Positions 9,000-16,672 of a stretch of 37,045 bases of DNA are shown piece by piece. Source of the stretch: Phycisphaerae bacterium (GTDB lineage: Bacteria; Planctomycetota; Phycisphaerae; Sedimentisphaerales; Anaerohalosphaeraceae); the NCBI GenBank assembly GCA_029858345.1, contig JAOUFG010000015.1, forward strand, positions 1 through 37,045. The letters run 5' to 3'. The notes beneath the pieces were generated by a model. The model made no database searches, was not told the DNA's origin, and saw only the letters and a list, made by a program, of their open reading frames with translations. Made by a program: the position numbers and the translations under genes. Within the stretch, counting starts at the first letter, position 1. Each line of letters begins with the position of its first letter.

Positions 9000-9691
9000 A
9001 TCGCCAGCCCGGACAGGCAAATCGCCGCTCCGGCGAGAGCGTGCATATAGCGTTCAAAACGCCCCAACTTCGCGAATGAGACACCCCATGCCGAAAGCAG
9101 GACGATGACCAGCATGGTCCCAATTGTTGCCACAGAAAAAACCCCTGCCACGAGAAACGTCCCAAGAATACTGCTTTCGGCGGCCGGGTACATCAGCAAA
9201 GGGATCAGCGGCTCACACGGACCGAAAACAAAGATGGTAAACAGAATCCACGGGGTAATATTCGCCTTTTTACCATCATGCACATGCGTATGGTCTGAGG
9301 TATGGGCATGCTCGTGTTCATGTTCGTCACGGTGGTCGTGTTTATGCAGATGGCGATGCGGCCGGTTCCGGATGGCCCGATGAACGCCCCACACAAAATA
9401 CGCGAAGCCAAATCCGATGAGCAGCCACGCAGCAATCGAACCGCGGAACGCCTCAAACGTCTCCAGTTTCATCACCTGGATTCCGACAAAAACGCCGATC
9501 AATCCCAGAATCACCGAACTGCCGACATGCCCAATGCCGCACAAAAAGGTGATCCATGCCGTCTTGGTTATGGACCATTGCCGCGCCCGCGCCATCACAA
9601 TAAACGGCAGGTAATGATCCGGACCCAACGCCGTATGTATAAACCCCAGCGAAGCCGCCGTACCGCATAAAAGCATAATTTCTGAATTCAT
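8981..9691 (-). CDS. UreH/NicO-like nickel (cobalt) transporter
   Basis: The 236-aa membrane protein has about six helices. Helix 1 carries HTALGPDHYLPF (H19, D25, H26), comparable with the metal-binding motif of nickel/cobalt permeases and UreH-type proteins. A cytosolic loop at residues 104-138 is extremely His-rich (HRHLHKHDHRDEHEHEHAH), as in metal transporters that buffer Ni or Co. The neighbours are an OprB porin and nikR, which strongly favours nickel as substrate. GGGAG precedes the start at a good distance. The gene follows the porin by 24 bp on the same strand and is probably co-transcribed with it. TauE/SafE-type export is a less likely alternative. Confidence 0.82.
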   Translation of the reverse strand: MNSEIMLLCGTAASLGFIHTALGPDHYLPFIVMARARQWSITKTAWITFLCGIGHVGSSVILGLIGVFVGIQVMKLETFEAFRGSIAAWLLIGFGFAYFVWGVHRAIRNRPHRHLHKHDHRDEHEHEHAHTSDHTHVHDGKKANITPWILFTIFVFGPCEPLIPLLMYPAAESSILGTFLVAGVFSVATIGTMLVIVLLSAWGVSFAKLGRFERYMHALAGAAICLSGLAIQFLGL

Positions 9692-9715
9692 CGCTAACTC
9701 CCTATGTTTCGTAAT

Positions 9716-10969
9716 CTAAAATGTTACCAGTGCCCGCAGGCCGAGAATAACCGCATCGCTGACACTGCTGTCGCCGCCGGGGTTGGTCACATACTGCACC
9801 GACGGGCTGAGTGTCATCCACTTAGTCACTTGGGCGCTGTAATACAACTCGGTCGCGCTTTCGTAATCTTCTGTATATGTGCTGTCCGCCCTGTCACTAA
9901 AAATGCCGTTGGCGTAGCCAAGTCCGAGCACATCATCGTCCCGACCGTCCAACAACCCTTGGTACTGGATGCCGAAACTGTAGAAATGGGTGATATCGTT
10001 TGTTCGAGCGTGAGCATAGCCATATCGGAAAAAACCGCCTAATCCCTGCATATCTTCAGGGTCATTGCTCTCATTGGACAGCTTTTGATCACAACTGACG
10101 TACAAACCGGCGTCATCACGATAGTCTTTTGACGCATCTGAATGGGCCTTGGGCTGAGGATCGTACCATGCACCTACCCGATATGCGCCCGGCAAAATGC
10201 CTTTGCCAGAATGCAAATGCGGCGTAACACCGGTTTCGGCCATATAGACAAAATAATCCTCATCATGGAAAGTGGTATTGAAGCCCGTTTCGCGTCCATT
10301 GGCCTGGGCATCGGCAACGCCGACCGACAAATACCAATCCTCAACCGGATTCCAGTGGACGATGGCTCCCAAACCATAATCCGGAAACGGAATGGTGGGA
10401 TTGTTGACCAATGCCGAGTTTAGAAACTGCGTATTTTCATCATTGGCGTACATGTTCCCATCAAAAGATACCGGACACCCGCGGCATTCAAAACCGCCGG
10501 TCATGTCCAGTTTGCCGATCCGGAGTTGAAAAGTATTATCCCAAAATGCCGTTTCATAATAGAATTCAACTATATCCATAGACCGGTTTCCGATGGCATC
10601 GGCATTAACACCGAACGCACTGCCCACGGAAACACCGTCGATGCCTTCCGAATCGGTCCATCCGCCCTCGCCATGCAAAAACAGGATGCCGTCCATTTCC
10701 AGCATTCGCTGCAAATCAAATGTCACTTCGAGATCATAACTGCCGGCAAACTCGCCTTTGCGACTGTCAGTACTCAGGCCTCCTTTGATGTTTCGCTGAT
10801 AGGCCGAGGTTGCACTAAACGCTGTCTCGATACCGGTCGGCTCCAATGCCTCATTCAGCCCCCAAAAGCCATTTGTTAAGGACTCCTGCTGCCAAACATG
10901 CTCATGCTCAGCATAGGCGCATATACTCATTAATATCATCCAGAAACCCAAAAATCCTGTTCTGTTCAT
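9716..10969 (-). CDS. OprB-type outer-membrane porin
   Basis: The protein has 417 aa with a classical signal peptide, MNRTGFLGFWMILMSICAYA, cleaved before EHEH. Alternating beta-strand patterns run throughout, including GYDLEVTFDL-like strands, FQLRIGKLDMTGGF and ATELYYSAQVTKWMTLSPSV. It ends in Phe, as outer-membrane barrels do. The family is the carbohydrate porin OprB. Its place next to nikR and a nickel transporter suggests uptake of a nickel chelate rather than sugar. The start at 10969 is chosen for the signal peptide and the GAAAGG ribosome-binding site; a 17-residue upstream extension in frame lacks both. Its presence shows that the organism has an outer membrane. Confidence 0.85.
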   Translation of the reverse strand: MNRTGFLGFWMILMSICAYAEHEHVWQQESLTNGFWGLNEALEPTGIETAFSATSAYQRNIKGGLSTDSRKGEFAGSYDLEVTFDLQRMLEMDGILFLHGEGGWTDSEGIDGVSVGSAFGVNADAIGNRSMDIVEFYYETAFWDNTFQLRIGKLDMTGGFECRGCPVSFDGNMYANDENTQFLNSALVNNPTIPFPDYGLGAIVHWNPVEDWYLSVGVADAQANGRETGFNTTFHDEDYFVYMAETGVTPHLHSGKGILPGAYRVGAWYDPQPKAHSDASKDYRDDAGLYVSCDQKLSNESNDPEDMQGLGGFFRYGYAHARTNDITHFYSFGIQYQGLLDGRDDDVLGLGYANGIFSDRADSTYTEDYESATELYYSAQVTKWMTLSPSVQYVTNPGGDSSVSDAVILGLRALVTF

Positions 10970-11010
10970 TTCGGCCTTTCTTTGCGAGAGTGCATAAAAA
11001 TTAAAATTTC

Positions 11011-11048
11011 GTGCTACCAATACATAAAAATATTTAATTTGTGCTACC
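11011..11048. promoter_or_regulatory. Direct repeat GTGCTACC, candidate NikR operator
   Basis: GTGCTACC occurs at 11011-11018 and 11041-11048, exactly 30 bp apart (about three helical turns). TTTC or TTT stands before each copy. The copies flank the -10 of the predicted porin promoter. The 162-bp space divides nikR from the porin gene. Known E. coli NikR half-sites are inverted, so assigning these direct repeats to NikR is inference. Confidence 0.45.
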
Positions 11049-11055
11049 CAGTCAA
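11027..11055 (-). promoter_or_regulatory. Candidate sigma70 promoter of the porin-transporter unit
   Basis: On the minus strand TTGACT (11055-11050) is followed after exactly 17 bp by TATTTT (11032-11027). One GTGCTACC copy lies inside the spacer and the other just downstream of the -10, which suits repression. Confidence 0.5.
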
Positions 11056-11131
11056 GAGTATTTTTGTTATAAATAAAAAAATAGTTCAGAGTATTTCATA
11101 TCGAATAACTTATTTATATGGAAACGAGCAA

Positions 11132-11539
11132 ATGAGCAGTTTAGAACGGGTTGGTGTATCATTGGATCAGCATTTACTGGCAGAGTTTGATCAACTGACT
11201 GCCAAGCAGGGGTATACAAATCGGTCGGAAGCAATTCGGGACTTGATCCGGGATCGGTTGTCGGCCGAGCAACTGGAAAAACCGACAGCGAACGCTGTCG
11301 CGGGAATTTTTTTGGTCTATGACCATCATTCCACGGCACTGACCAACAAATTGCTGCATTTGCAACATGACCATGTGCTGAACATCGTGGCTTCTACGCA
11401 TATTCACCTGGATCATCACAATTGCCTGGAGATCATCATCGTCAAAGACAAGGTTCAAAAAATACAGGCACTCGCTGACAAGATGGGATCGCTGAAAGGT
11501 GTCAAACTCAGCAAAACCAATATGATCAGCATCACTTGA
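11132..11539 (+). CDS. nikR: Nickel-responsive regulator NikR
   Basis: The 135-aa protein has the NikR architecture. A ribbon-helix-helix DNA-binding domain covers residues 1-48 (RVGVSLDQHLLAEFD, TNRSEAIRDLIR). An ACT-like metal-binding domain follows. The four high-affinity nickel ligands are all present with the correct spacing: H79, H90, H92 and C98 (THIHLDHHNCLEI). The protein should bind DNA when loaded with Ni(II) and repress nickel uptake. It is divergent from the porin-transporter pair, its likely target. The start at 11132 is chosen because the family begins there; the frame runs 50 residues further upstream through AT-rich leader that carries the operator-like repeats. Confidence 0.95.
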   Translation: MSSLERVGVSLDQHLLAEFDQLTAKQGYTNRSEAIRDLIRDRLSAEQLEKPTANAVAGIFLVYDHHSTALTNKLLHLQHDHVLNIVASTHIHLDHHNCLEIIIVKDKVQKIQALADKMGSLKGVKLSKTNMISIT

Positions 11540-11564
11540 CGTGAAGAATCCGAAAAACGTCAAG
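11535..11564 (+). terminator. Stem-loop at the end of nikR
   Basis: CTTGACGT (11535-11542, overlapping the nikR stop) pairs perfectly with ACGTCAAG (11557-11564) across a 14-nt loop. It lies between convergent nikR and trxB. There is no T-run, so its role as a terminator is uncertain. Confidence 0.3.
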
Positions 11565-11608
11565 ATTCAATCGCGTTGCTTGCTTTATCGATTTCAACAG
11601 ACCTTTTC

Positions 11609-12607
11609 TTACCAGCCCGCCGGAGACAGTACATCGGACAGCGGCTCGTTCCACCATTTGGAGTCGCGGAGGTAGTGCTTCATCCACATCGCAGCGTTGA
11701 CCCCGTCGGCCACGGCTGTCACGAGCTGCATCGCCGCCCCGATCCGGCAATCTCCCGCCACGAACACACCCGGCACCTTTGTTCGCAGATAGGCCGTATC
11801 GCACTGGATAAATCCGTGCTCGGTCAGATCGACAAACCCCTTCAAAAAACCGGTATTAGGAATCATGCCGACAAAAATGAAGACTCCCTCGCAAGCGATT
11901 GTCTCGCTCTTGTCTGTTTTGACATTTTTCAAAACGGCCTTTTCGACCTTACCCTCGCCCTCAATCGAAGTAACAACGGCGTCCAATTTCAGCTCGATAT
12001 TGCTGCCCGGTTTGTTCACGTAGTCCATCAACTCCTCGACCAGCACCTGCGTGGCCCGAAATTCCTGCCGGCGGTGAACCATATAGACCTTCTTCGCATA
12101 TTTAGCAACATGGAGCGTATCTTCGACCGCCGTATTGCCTCCGCCTACACAGATAACCACCTTGTCCTTAAAGAACGGCGCATCGCACGTCCCGCAATAG
12201 CTCACCCCGGTCCCGGCCTTGCGGAATTCATCTTCTCCCGGCACCCCCAGCGGACGATAGGAACTGCCCGGGGTCAGAATGACAACTTTTCCGATAAATG
12301 TCTGCTTCGACGCAGCAACCTCAATCTGTCCGTCATCGCGGCGAACAATCGATTTAACTTCGGCATTGTTCTTGAATTCGGTCCCGAAGCTCTTGGCCTG
12401 TTCGAGCATTTTTTCGATCAGCTCCGGCCCGCCGATATTCTTGTAGCCGGGATAGTTCTCGATTCGGTCGGTATTATTGATCTGCCCGCCGGGGTAGAAC
12501 TTTTCCAGTACAAGCGTTTTTTGGCGATCCCGCGAGGTATACAAAGCCGCACCTAATCCCGCCGGGCCGCCGCCTACAATAATGCAATCATACATGTTCT
12601 CTGACAT
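11609..12607 (-). CDS. trxB: Thioredoxin reductase
   Basis: The 332-aa flavoprotein has an FAD-binding GGGPAG (residues 12-17). The redox-active pair is C138/C141 in SYCGTCDAPFF. The NADPH-binding site is GGGNTA (155-160). A C-terminal FAD motif, GVFVAGDCR, is also present. It transfers electrons from NADPH to thioredoxin in the cytoplasm. CGTC is a slight variant of the common CATC. GAGGG lies 6 bp before the ATG. The upstream gene on the same strand ends only 9 bp before, so the two are probably co-transcribed. About 20 residues follow the usual C-terminus (ending LSPAGW). Confidence 0.93.
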   Translation of the reverse strand: MSENMYDCIIVGGGPAGLGAALYTSRDRQKTLVLEKFYPGGQINNTDRIENYPGYKNIGGPELIEKMLEQAKSFGTEFKNNAEVKSIVRRDDGQIEVAASKQTFIGKVVILTPGSSYRPLGVPGEDEFRKAGTGVSYCGTCDAPFFKDKVVICVGGGNTAVEDTLHVAKYAKKVYMVHRRQEFRATQVLVEELMDYVNKPGSNIELKLDAVVTSIEGEGKVEKAVLKNVKTDKSETIACEGVFIFVGMIPNTGFLKGFVDLTEHGFIQCDTAYLRTKVPGVFVAGDCRIGAAMQLVTAVADGVNAAMWMKHYLRDSKWWNEPLSDVLSPAGW

Positions 12608-12616
12608 TTTAATCCC

Positions 12617-14023
12617 TCATATTTTTAGACTGATGCTACTACCTACAAGTGAAAAATCCCGTTCCTGCGCAGCGATGGCGGACTGTCCCGATATATCGGG
12701 GTAAACTGCGGGACCACAAGCAGATGTTTCCTCGGGCATCTGAAACATCTGCCGCAGGTCATCCATCGAAACCGCCTCCCAAATACGCCCGCTCTGACGC
12801 GGCAGTTGCTCAAACCGCCCCTGTAAATTCTGAGACCGGTCGAATAACAATTCCTCAAAAGAGCCGCGGGTGTGAAGATAAACCATCCGAACCACGGAAT
12901 CCGTATCCCCCGATTTTGCTTTCGCCTCCTCCGGGGAAATCTTCTCAAGCAAAACCGGCACCAACTGTCCCTGGAACCCAAGCACATCAACCACAACCGC
13001 GCTGCTGTCATTTTGCAGAAAGCAGCGGGCCAATTCGGGCAAAAGCGGTTCCGGCAGGAAAAACGACCCTCCGGCAAACGTCCTTGGTTCTCTGACATTG
13101 CTCGTTTCCGTAATCACGCCGTCCGGGTCGGCTTCAATCTCATAAACCTGGGCTTCCTTCGTCCCGGGAAAACGCAATTCCGTTTTCCAGCGATAATCGG
13201 TTGTCGAAGGATGAAACCAAAGAGACGAATCCAATGTCAGATGTCTGTATTGAAGCTGCCGGATGTGACTTCGCCGCAAAGTCTGTTCGTCACCGTCATC
13301 CAGTGAATGGGTCGCCGCATAATAGCCCAACGTCGCCCCTGTCAGGGCGTCCTTGATTAAAAACGCCTCATCAGGAAACGCGGCCTTTTCCCGCGGTTGC
13401 GACTGGCTTTGCAGGAAGGTGGCCATTAAGGCGTGTCCGTCCGCCAGTTGTCTCGGCACCTGATACTGAATGCTCGCCGCCAGTGATTTGAAAATCGTCT
13501 CTTCATAGAAATTGTTCATCCCCGACGATTTTACGAGCAGTTCAATCGAACGGTTATAATCCAGCCGCATAACGCCCAGATAGAACTTTTCAACCTTTTC
13601 GGCGGCCCCAGAGAACATCTCGGCATAGGTCATCGGATGCGCTCCGCTGACCGTATCAACGTTCGAAATAGCTGCTCCGGTATCTATCGCCCGCTGTTTT
13701 AAAAGATCCTGCGCCGACCCTTGCGGCGTACTCAAAACATACCGCCACCGCACCTCGATACCCCCCCGCCCCGGACTGCGGTACTGCGCAATGAGCGTCA
13801 TACTGCTTTCAGATTCCTCATATTGCCAGGCGGAGGTCTGTTCCCAGCCGGGGTTGGCGGGCATGGACACCGACAGACCGGAGCCAGGCACCGAAACCGG
13901 ATCGGACAAAACAACGTTGGCACGTCGCTTCACGATCAGCGCGGCAATCAGCAGGCCCATCATAAAAACAGCCAGAAGCACGATTTCAATCAACGAATAG
14001 CGTTTTATTGTTTCAATATCCAT
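12617..14023 (-). CDS. Unknown membrane-anchored protein; C-terminus formed by a repeat
   Basis: I do not recognise this 468-aa protein. It has one membrane helix near residues 11-30 (IEIVLLAVFMMGLLIAALIV) and then a large, presumably extracytoplasmic region of mixed composition with no known motif. The last 25 or so residues (YPDISGQSAIAAQERDFSL) are encoded by an R1 repeat copy read in antisense, so the native C-terminus was probably changed by that insertion. It precedes trxB by 9 bp. The ribosome-binding site is weak. The reading frame is intact and its third-position GC resembles the neighbours, so I take it as a real gene. Confidence 0.75.
   Translation of the reverse strand: MDIETIKRYSLIEIVLLAVFMMGLLIAALIVKRRANVVLSDPVSVPGSGLSVSMPANPGWEQTSAWQYEESESSMTLIAQYRSPGRGGIEVRWRYVLSTPQGSAQDLLKQRAIDTGAAISNVDTVSGAHPMTYAEMFSGAAEKVEKFYLGVMRLDYNRSIELLVKSSGMNNFYEETIFKSLAASIQYQVPRQLADGHALMATFLQSQSQPREKAAFPDEAFLIKDALTGATLGYYAATHSLDDGDEQTLRRSHIRQLQYRHLTLDSSLWFHPSTTDYRWKTELRFPGTKEAQVYEIEADPDGVITETSNVREPRTFAGGSFFLPEPLLPELARCFLQNDSSAVVVDVLGFQGQLVPVLLEKISPEEAKAKSGDTDSVVRMVYLHTRGSFEELLFDRSQNLQGRFEQLPRQSGRIWEAVSMDDLRQMFQMPEETSACGPAVYPDISGQSAIAAQERDFSLVGSSISLKI
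12645..12715 (+). repeat. R1 repeat, partial copy inside a coding end (R1-b)
   Basis: Forward reading gives AGTGAAAAATCCCGTTCCTG, then CGCAGCGATGG, then TGTCCCGATATATCGGGG and TAAACTGCGGGA. These align in order with the copy at 22389-22502 over about 70 bp with scattered mismatches. It carries the internal CCCGAT-ATCGGG palindrome. It lies within the 3' coding part of the preceding gene. Confidence 0.65.
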
Positions 14024-14365
14024 AAGCTCTTAATCATACGAGTTGAGGCGATAGATTTCAACTCCCGTTGTCCGAAAAAACAACGATCCCGTCAAAATTG
14101 CTCCTGAAACCATTTTTGTACGCCCCCAAAAAGACGCATCTCTATACCATAAAAAAGGTTACGAAAACCCCCACAGCACCGTGACTCCACTCAAACGTCA
14201 GGCGGCCCTAAAACGGAATAAACGAAAAACTTCAAGGTAGCCGCGTGAACATGCCGATTCACAATAAAGAATCCGCGCGAATCGGCATTATTTGGTAAAC
14301 TATAACAGGCGGCGGACCTTCGGAATAACAGATGCCCTTTATGACGCTGCCCCTAAGGGTACAGA
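14024..14365. other. 342-bp divergent intergenic region
   Basis: This space separates the leftward 468-aa gene from the rightward PilZ gene. No gene is evident. It holds a stem-loop at 14251-14288 and TATAAC at 14301-14306, about 60 bp before the PilZ start, which could be a -10 element without a clear -35. Confidence 0.5.
14251..14288 (+). promoter_or_regulatory. 10-bp perfect inverted repeat upstream of the PilZ gene
   Basis: ATGCCGATTC (14251-14260) and GAATCGGCAT (14279-14288) are exact reverse complements with an 18-nt spacer. They lie just before the candidate -10 of the PilZ gene. The site could be an operator dyad or a stem-loop in an RNA. No T-run follows. Confidence 0.4.
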
Positions 14366-15097
14366 ATGGTTCAAAAAGAATTGCTCAGTGGCTCCGAAAT
14401 AAAAGATGTCCTGACAGAGGCCTGTCAGGATAAGGCCCCTGTTATCGCCAGTTTTATGGTCGAAGGAAAATGGCGGATTCTCGAATTGAAAGTGGCGGAT
14501 TTTTCCGACGACGCCATCACGATGACCACCGAAACGCCTTGCGAAAACCTCAAAAAAGAAAAACCCATCGGAATCTGCATCCATTTAGGATATTTTAAGT
14601 ACCTGTTTGATTCAACGGTTCAGGCAGTGCAGTCAAAGGGCCAACTCACGCAAATCCTGCTGGATATCCCCCACCGAGTTGAATGCGTTCAGCGCCGCAT
14701 GTACCACCGTCAGCCCGTCCCCGCTGAAATGAAAGTGAAGGTTCTGTTCTGGCATCGGGGCTATCTGGATGACTCGGACACAAGCCCCGAAGAACTCTAT
14801 TGGCAGGGACGCCTGTTGAATCTCTCCGCCGGCGGCGCACAATTTGAAATTGAAATCGAACAGAAAGAGCATTTTAAGGTCGGCCAACTCCTCGGAATCC
14901 AGTTTACCCCCATGAGCTACCAAAAACCCCTCCTGCTCGAATCCCACGTCAAATACCTGAAAGAGCAACCCGATAATTTACAATTCAAAATCGGCGTCGA
15001 GTTTCTGGGCCTGGAGGCCGGCCCTGAAGGAAGAGAACTTCTCAGCCGCCTTCTCGAAGTCGTCGCTGAATACGAAGAAATGAACCAAGAGAAGTAA
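14366..15097 (+). CDS. PilZ-domain protein (YcgR-like c-di-GMP receptor)
   Basis: The protein has 243 aa. Residues 1-105 form a YcgR-N-like beta domain. The C-terminal PilZ domain has the c-di-GMP-binding R111-x-x-x-R115 (RRMYHR) and N152-x-S-x-x-G157 (NLSAGG) motifs, both intact. Such proteins bind c-di-GMP and then alter motility, secretion or polysaccharide output. TAAGGG precedes the ATG. A GAF-GGDEF protein at 22.5 kb could make the ligand. The gene stands alone, convergent with pabB. There is no sign of flagellar genes in the window, so the target process is unknown. Confidence 0.88.
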   Translation: MVQKELLSGSEIKDVLTEACQDKAPVIASFMVEGKWRILELKVADFSDDAITMTTETPCENLKKEKPIGICIHLGYFKYLFDSTVQAVQSKGQLTQILLDIPHRVECVQRRMYHRQPVPAEMKVKVLFWHRGYLDDSDTSPEELYWQGRLLNLSAGGAQFEIEIEQKEHFKVGQLLGIQFTPMSYQKPLLLESHVKYLKEQPDNLQFKIGVEFLGLEAGPEGRELLSRLLEVVAEYEEMNQEK

Positions 15098-15115
15098 CTG
15101 CCCATTGAAAGGGAA

Positions 15116-15134
15116 CGCAGGCGTCCTGCCTGCG
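15116..15134. terminator. Stem-loop between convergent pilZ-type gene and pabB
   Basis: CGCAGGC and GCCTGCG pair perfectly around GTCCT. The hairpin is 18 bp after the PilZ stop and about 45 bp before the pabB stop. There is no T-run, so it may stop transcription weakly or just stabilise 3' ends. Confidence 0.45.
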
Positions 15135-15179
15135 CTGCAATCCATCCTGCGTTAATCAATGTTCATCCGCATCAAAAAA

Positions 15180-16592
15180 TCAGCCGACCGCGTTGATCCC
15201 CGCTATCAATGCGCGGGCCTTAGTAATGGTTTCCTGCCATTCCGCCTCCGCATCAGAATCGGCGACAATCCCCCCGCCGGCCTGAATGGCGGCCCCTTGA
15301 CCTGCAATCAGAATCGTACGAATGGCAATATTCCAGCAAAGCTCGCCATTCAGACCAATCCATCCAATCGAACCGGTATAGACACTGCGTGCCGTCGGTT
15401 CCAGTTCGTCAATAATCTCCATGGAACGGATCTTCGGCGCGCCGGTAATGGAACCTCCGGGAAACGTCGCTTTCAAAATATCAATCACACGCTGCGGGCC
15501 TGCGGGTGCCGAAAGTCGTCCCTGAACAACCGCCGCGGCATGATAGACCGTCGGAAATCTCTCTATCTTTCGCGAGCACAAAACCCCCCGTGTTCCCGGC
15601 ACACAAATCCTTGCTAAGTCGTTACGCTCCAGATCCACAATCATCGCCAGCTCCGCCTGATCCTTTTCGCTGAGAACCAGATCGTGAAAATATCCGCTGT
15701 TTTCCGGCGACTCATCCGGTAATAACGGATTTCGCGGCCGGGTTCCTTTGATCGGCCGGGTCGTGATCACATCTTTGGCCACCTGCAAAAACAACTCCGG
15801 CGACGCGCTGACAACCGCTTTATCGTCCCATGCCAGATACGCCGCAAATGGGCTGGGATTAAACCGGTTCTGCCAGTGAAACACGTCAATAGGCCGCCCG
15901 GTAAACGGCGTTTCAAACCGTTGTGAAAGATTGATCTGATACGTATCGCCCTCAATAATATAATACTTGATTCGCGCGACAGCGTCCAGATAAACGTCCT
16001 TCGTCATGTTGCTGTCAATCGCGTCTGTGTCAATCGCATCAATATCCGCACTCGCAGGAACAGAAACGCCAACATTCTTTGCTTCGTCAAGCCAATTATT
16101 CAGGCGTTGAAATTTCTCTTCCGGCAACGGATTCCGCCCGTCTATGCTCAACGCCGTCAATGTAACTTGCCCGCTCTGATGGTCGTACAGGATGGCCTTG
16201 TCATAAAACGCCAGCCGTATCACCGGAAAGCCCCCATCATCGACCGCCTGAGCCGGCAGTTTTTCAATAAACCGCCCCAGTTCATACCCGAAATACCCGA
16301 TCCATCCGCAAGAAAACCCTGAAAAGGTGTCTGACCCCTTTTCTTTTAGTTGGTATTTCGAAAGAACGGTCAGCAGTTTTTCAAACGGTTGATCTTCGTG
16401 CAATGAAAACTCAAACACCTCCGCCGGTTCGGCAGCAAAAATACTATATCCTTCGACGGACCCGTTACCCCCTAAAATCGCCGGAAGTGATTTACCCACA
16501 ACCACCTCGGCAAGCGAAAGTAAAGAAATGCCGCACTCAATTTGACGGAAATGAGGTATACAGAAAACAGTTTGTTGCGAATGAATCGTCAT
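15180..16592 (-). CDS. pabB: Aminodeoxychorismate synthase component I
   Basis: The 470-aa chorismate-binding enzyme makes 4-amino-4-deoxychorismate, the precursor of p-aminobenzoate and folate. The decisive residue is Lys in RPIKGTRPR; anthranilate synthase has Ala there. The C-terminal signatures FPGGSITGAPK, QAGGGIVADSD and EWQET are complete. The N-terminal region is of TrpE/PabB type. No pabA or pabC is in view. The start is taken at the ATG at 16592 (MTIHSQQTVF). The frame extends seven codons further only because it runs into an R2 repeat. No Shine-Dalgarno is visible, since the repeat forms the leader. deoC lies upstream on the same strand. Confidence 0.92.
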   Translation of the reverse strand: MTIHSQQTVFCIPHFRQIECGISLLSLAEVVVGKSLPAILGGNGSVEGYSIFAAEPAEVFEFSLHEDQPFEKLLTVLSKYQLKEKGSDTFSGFSCGWIGYFGYELGRFIEKLPAQAVDDGGFPVIRLAFYDKAILYDHQSGQVTLTALSIDGRNPLPEEKFQRLNNWLDEAKNVGVSVPASADIDAIDTDAIDSNMTKDVYLDAVARIKYYIIEGDTYQINLSQRFETPFTGRPIDVFHWQNRFNPSPFAAYLAWDDKAVVSASPELFLQVAKDVITTRPIKGTRPRNPLLPDESPENSGYFHDLVLSEKDQAELAMIVDLERNDLARICVPGTRGVLCSRKIERFPTVYHAAAVVQGRLSAPAGPQRVIDILKATFPGGSITGAPKIRSMEIIDELEPTARSVYTGSIGWIGLNGELCWNIAIRTILIAGQGAAIQAGGGIVADSDAEAEWQETITKARALIAGINAVG

Positions 16593-16672
16593 TTTTTTAA
16601 CCACGGAATGCACAGAAGTACACGGATATTTTTATTCTTCAGTGTCATTCCGTGATTTCCGTGGTTAAATTT
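16593..16672. repeat. R2 palindromic repeat without cargo (R2-a)
   Basis: TTTAACCACGGA at the left and TCCGTGGTTAAA at the right are exact inverted copies. Imperfect pairing continues inward (ATGCACAGAAGTACACGG against GTGTCATTCCGTG), with a short T-rich centre. The 80-bp unit fills the deoC-pabB gap. It extends into deoC, where it encodes the last residues (NLTTEITE) and the stop codon. Confidence 0.8.

Noticed and set aside
11576-12556. Long plus-strand open frame of 326 codons
   Set aside because: It is the shadow of trxB, whose catalytic motifs are clear on the other strand.
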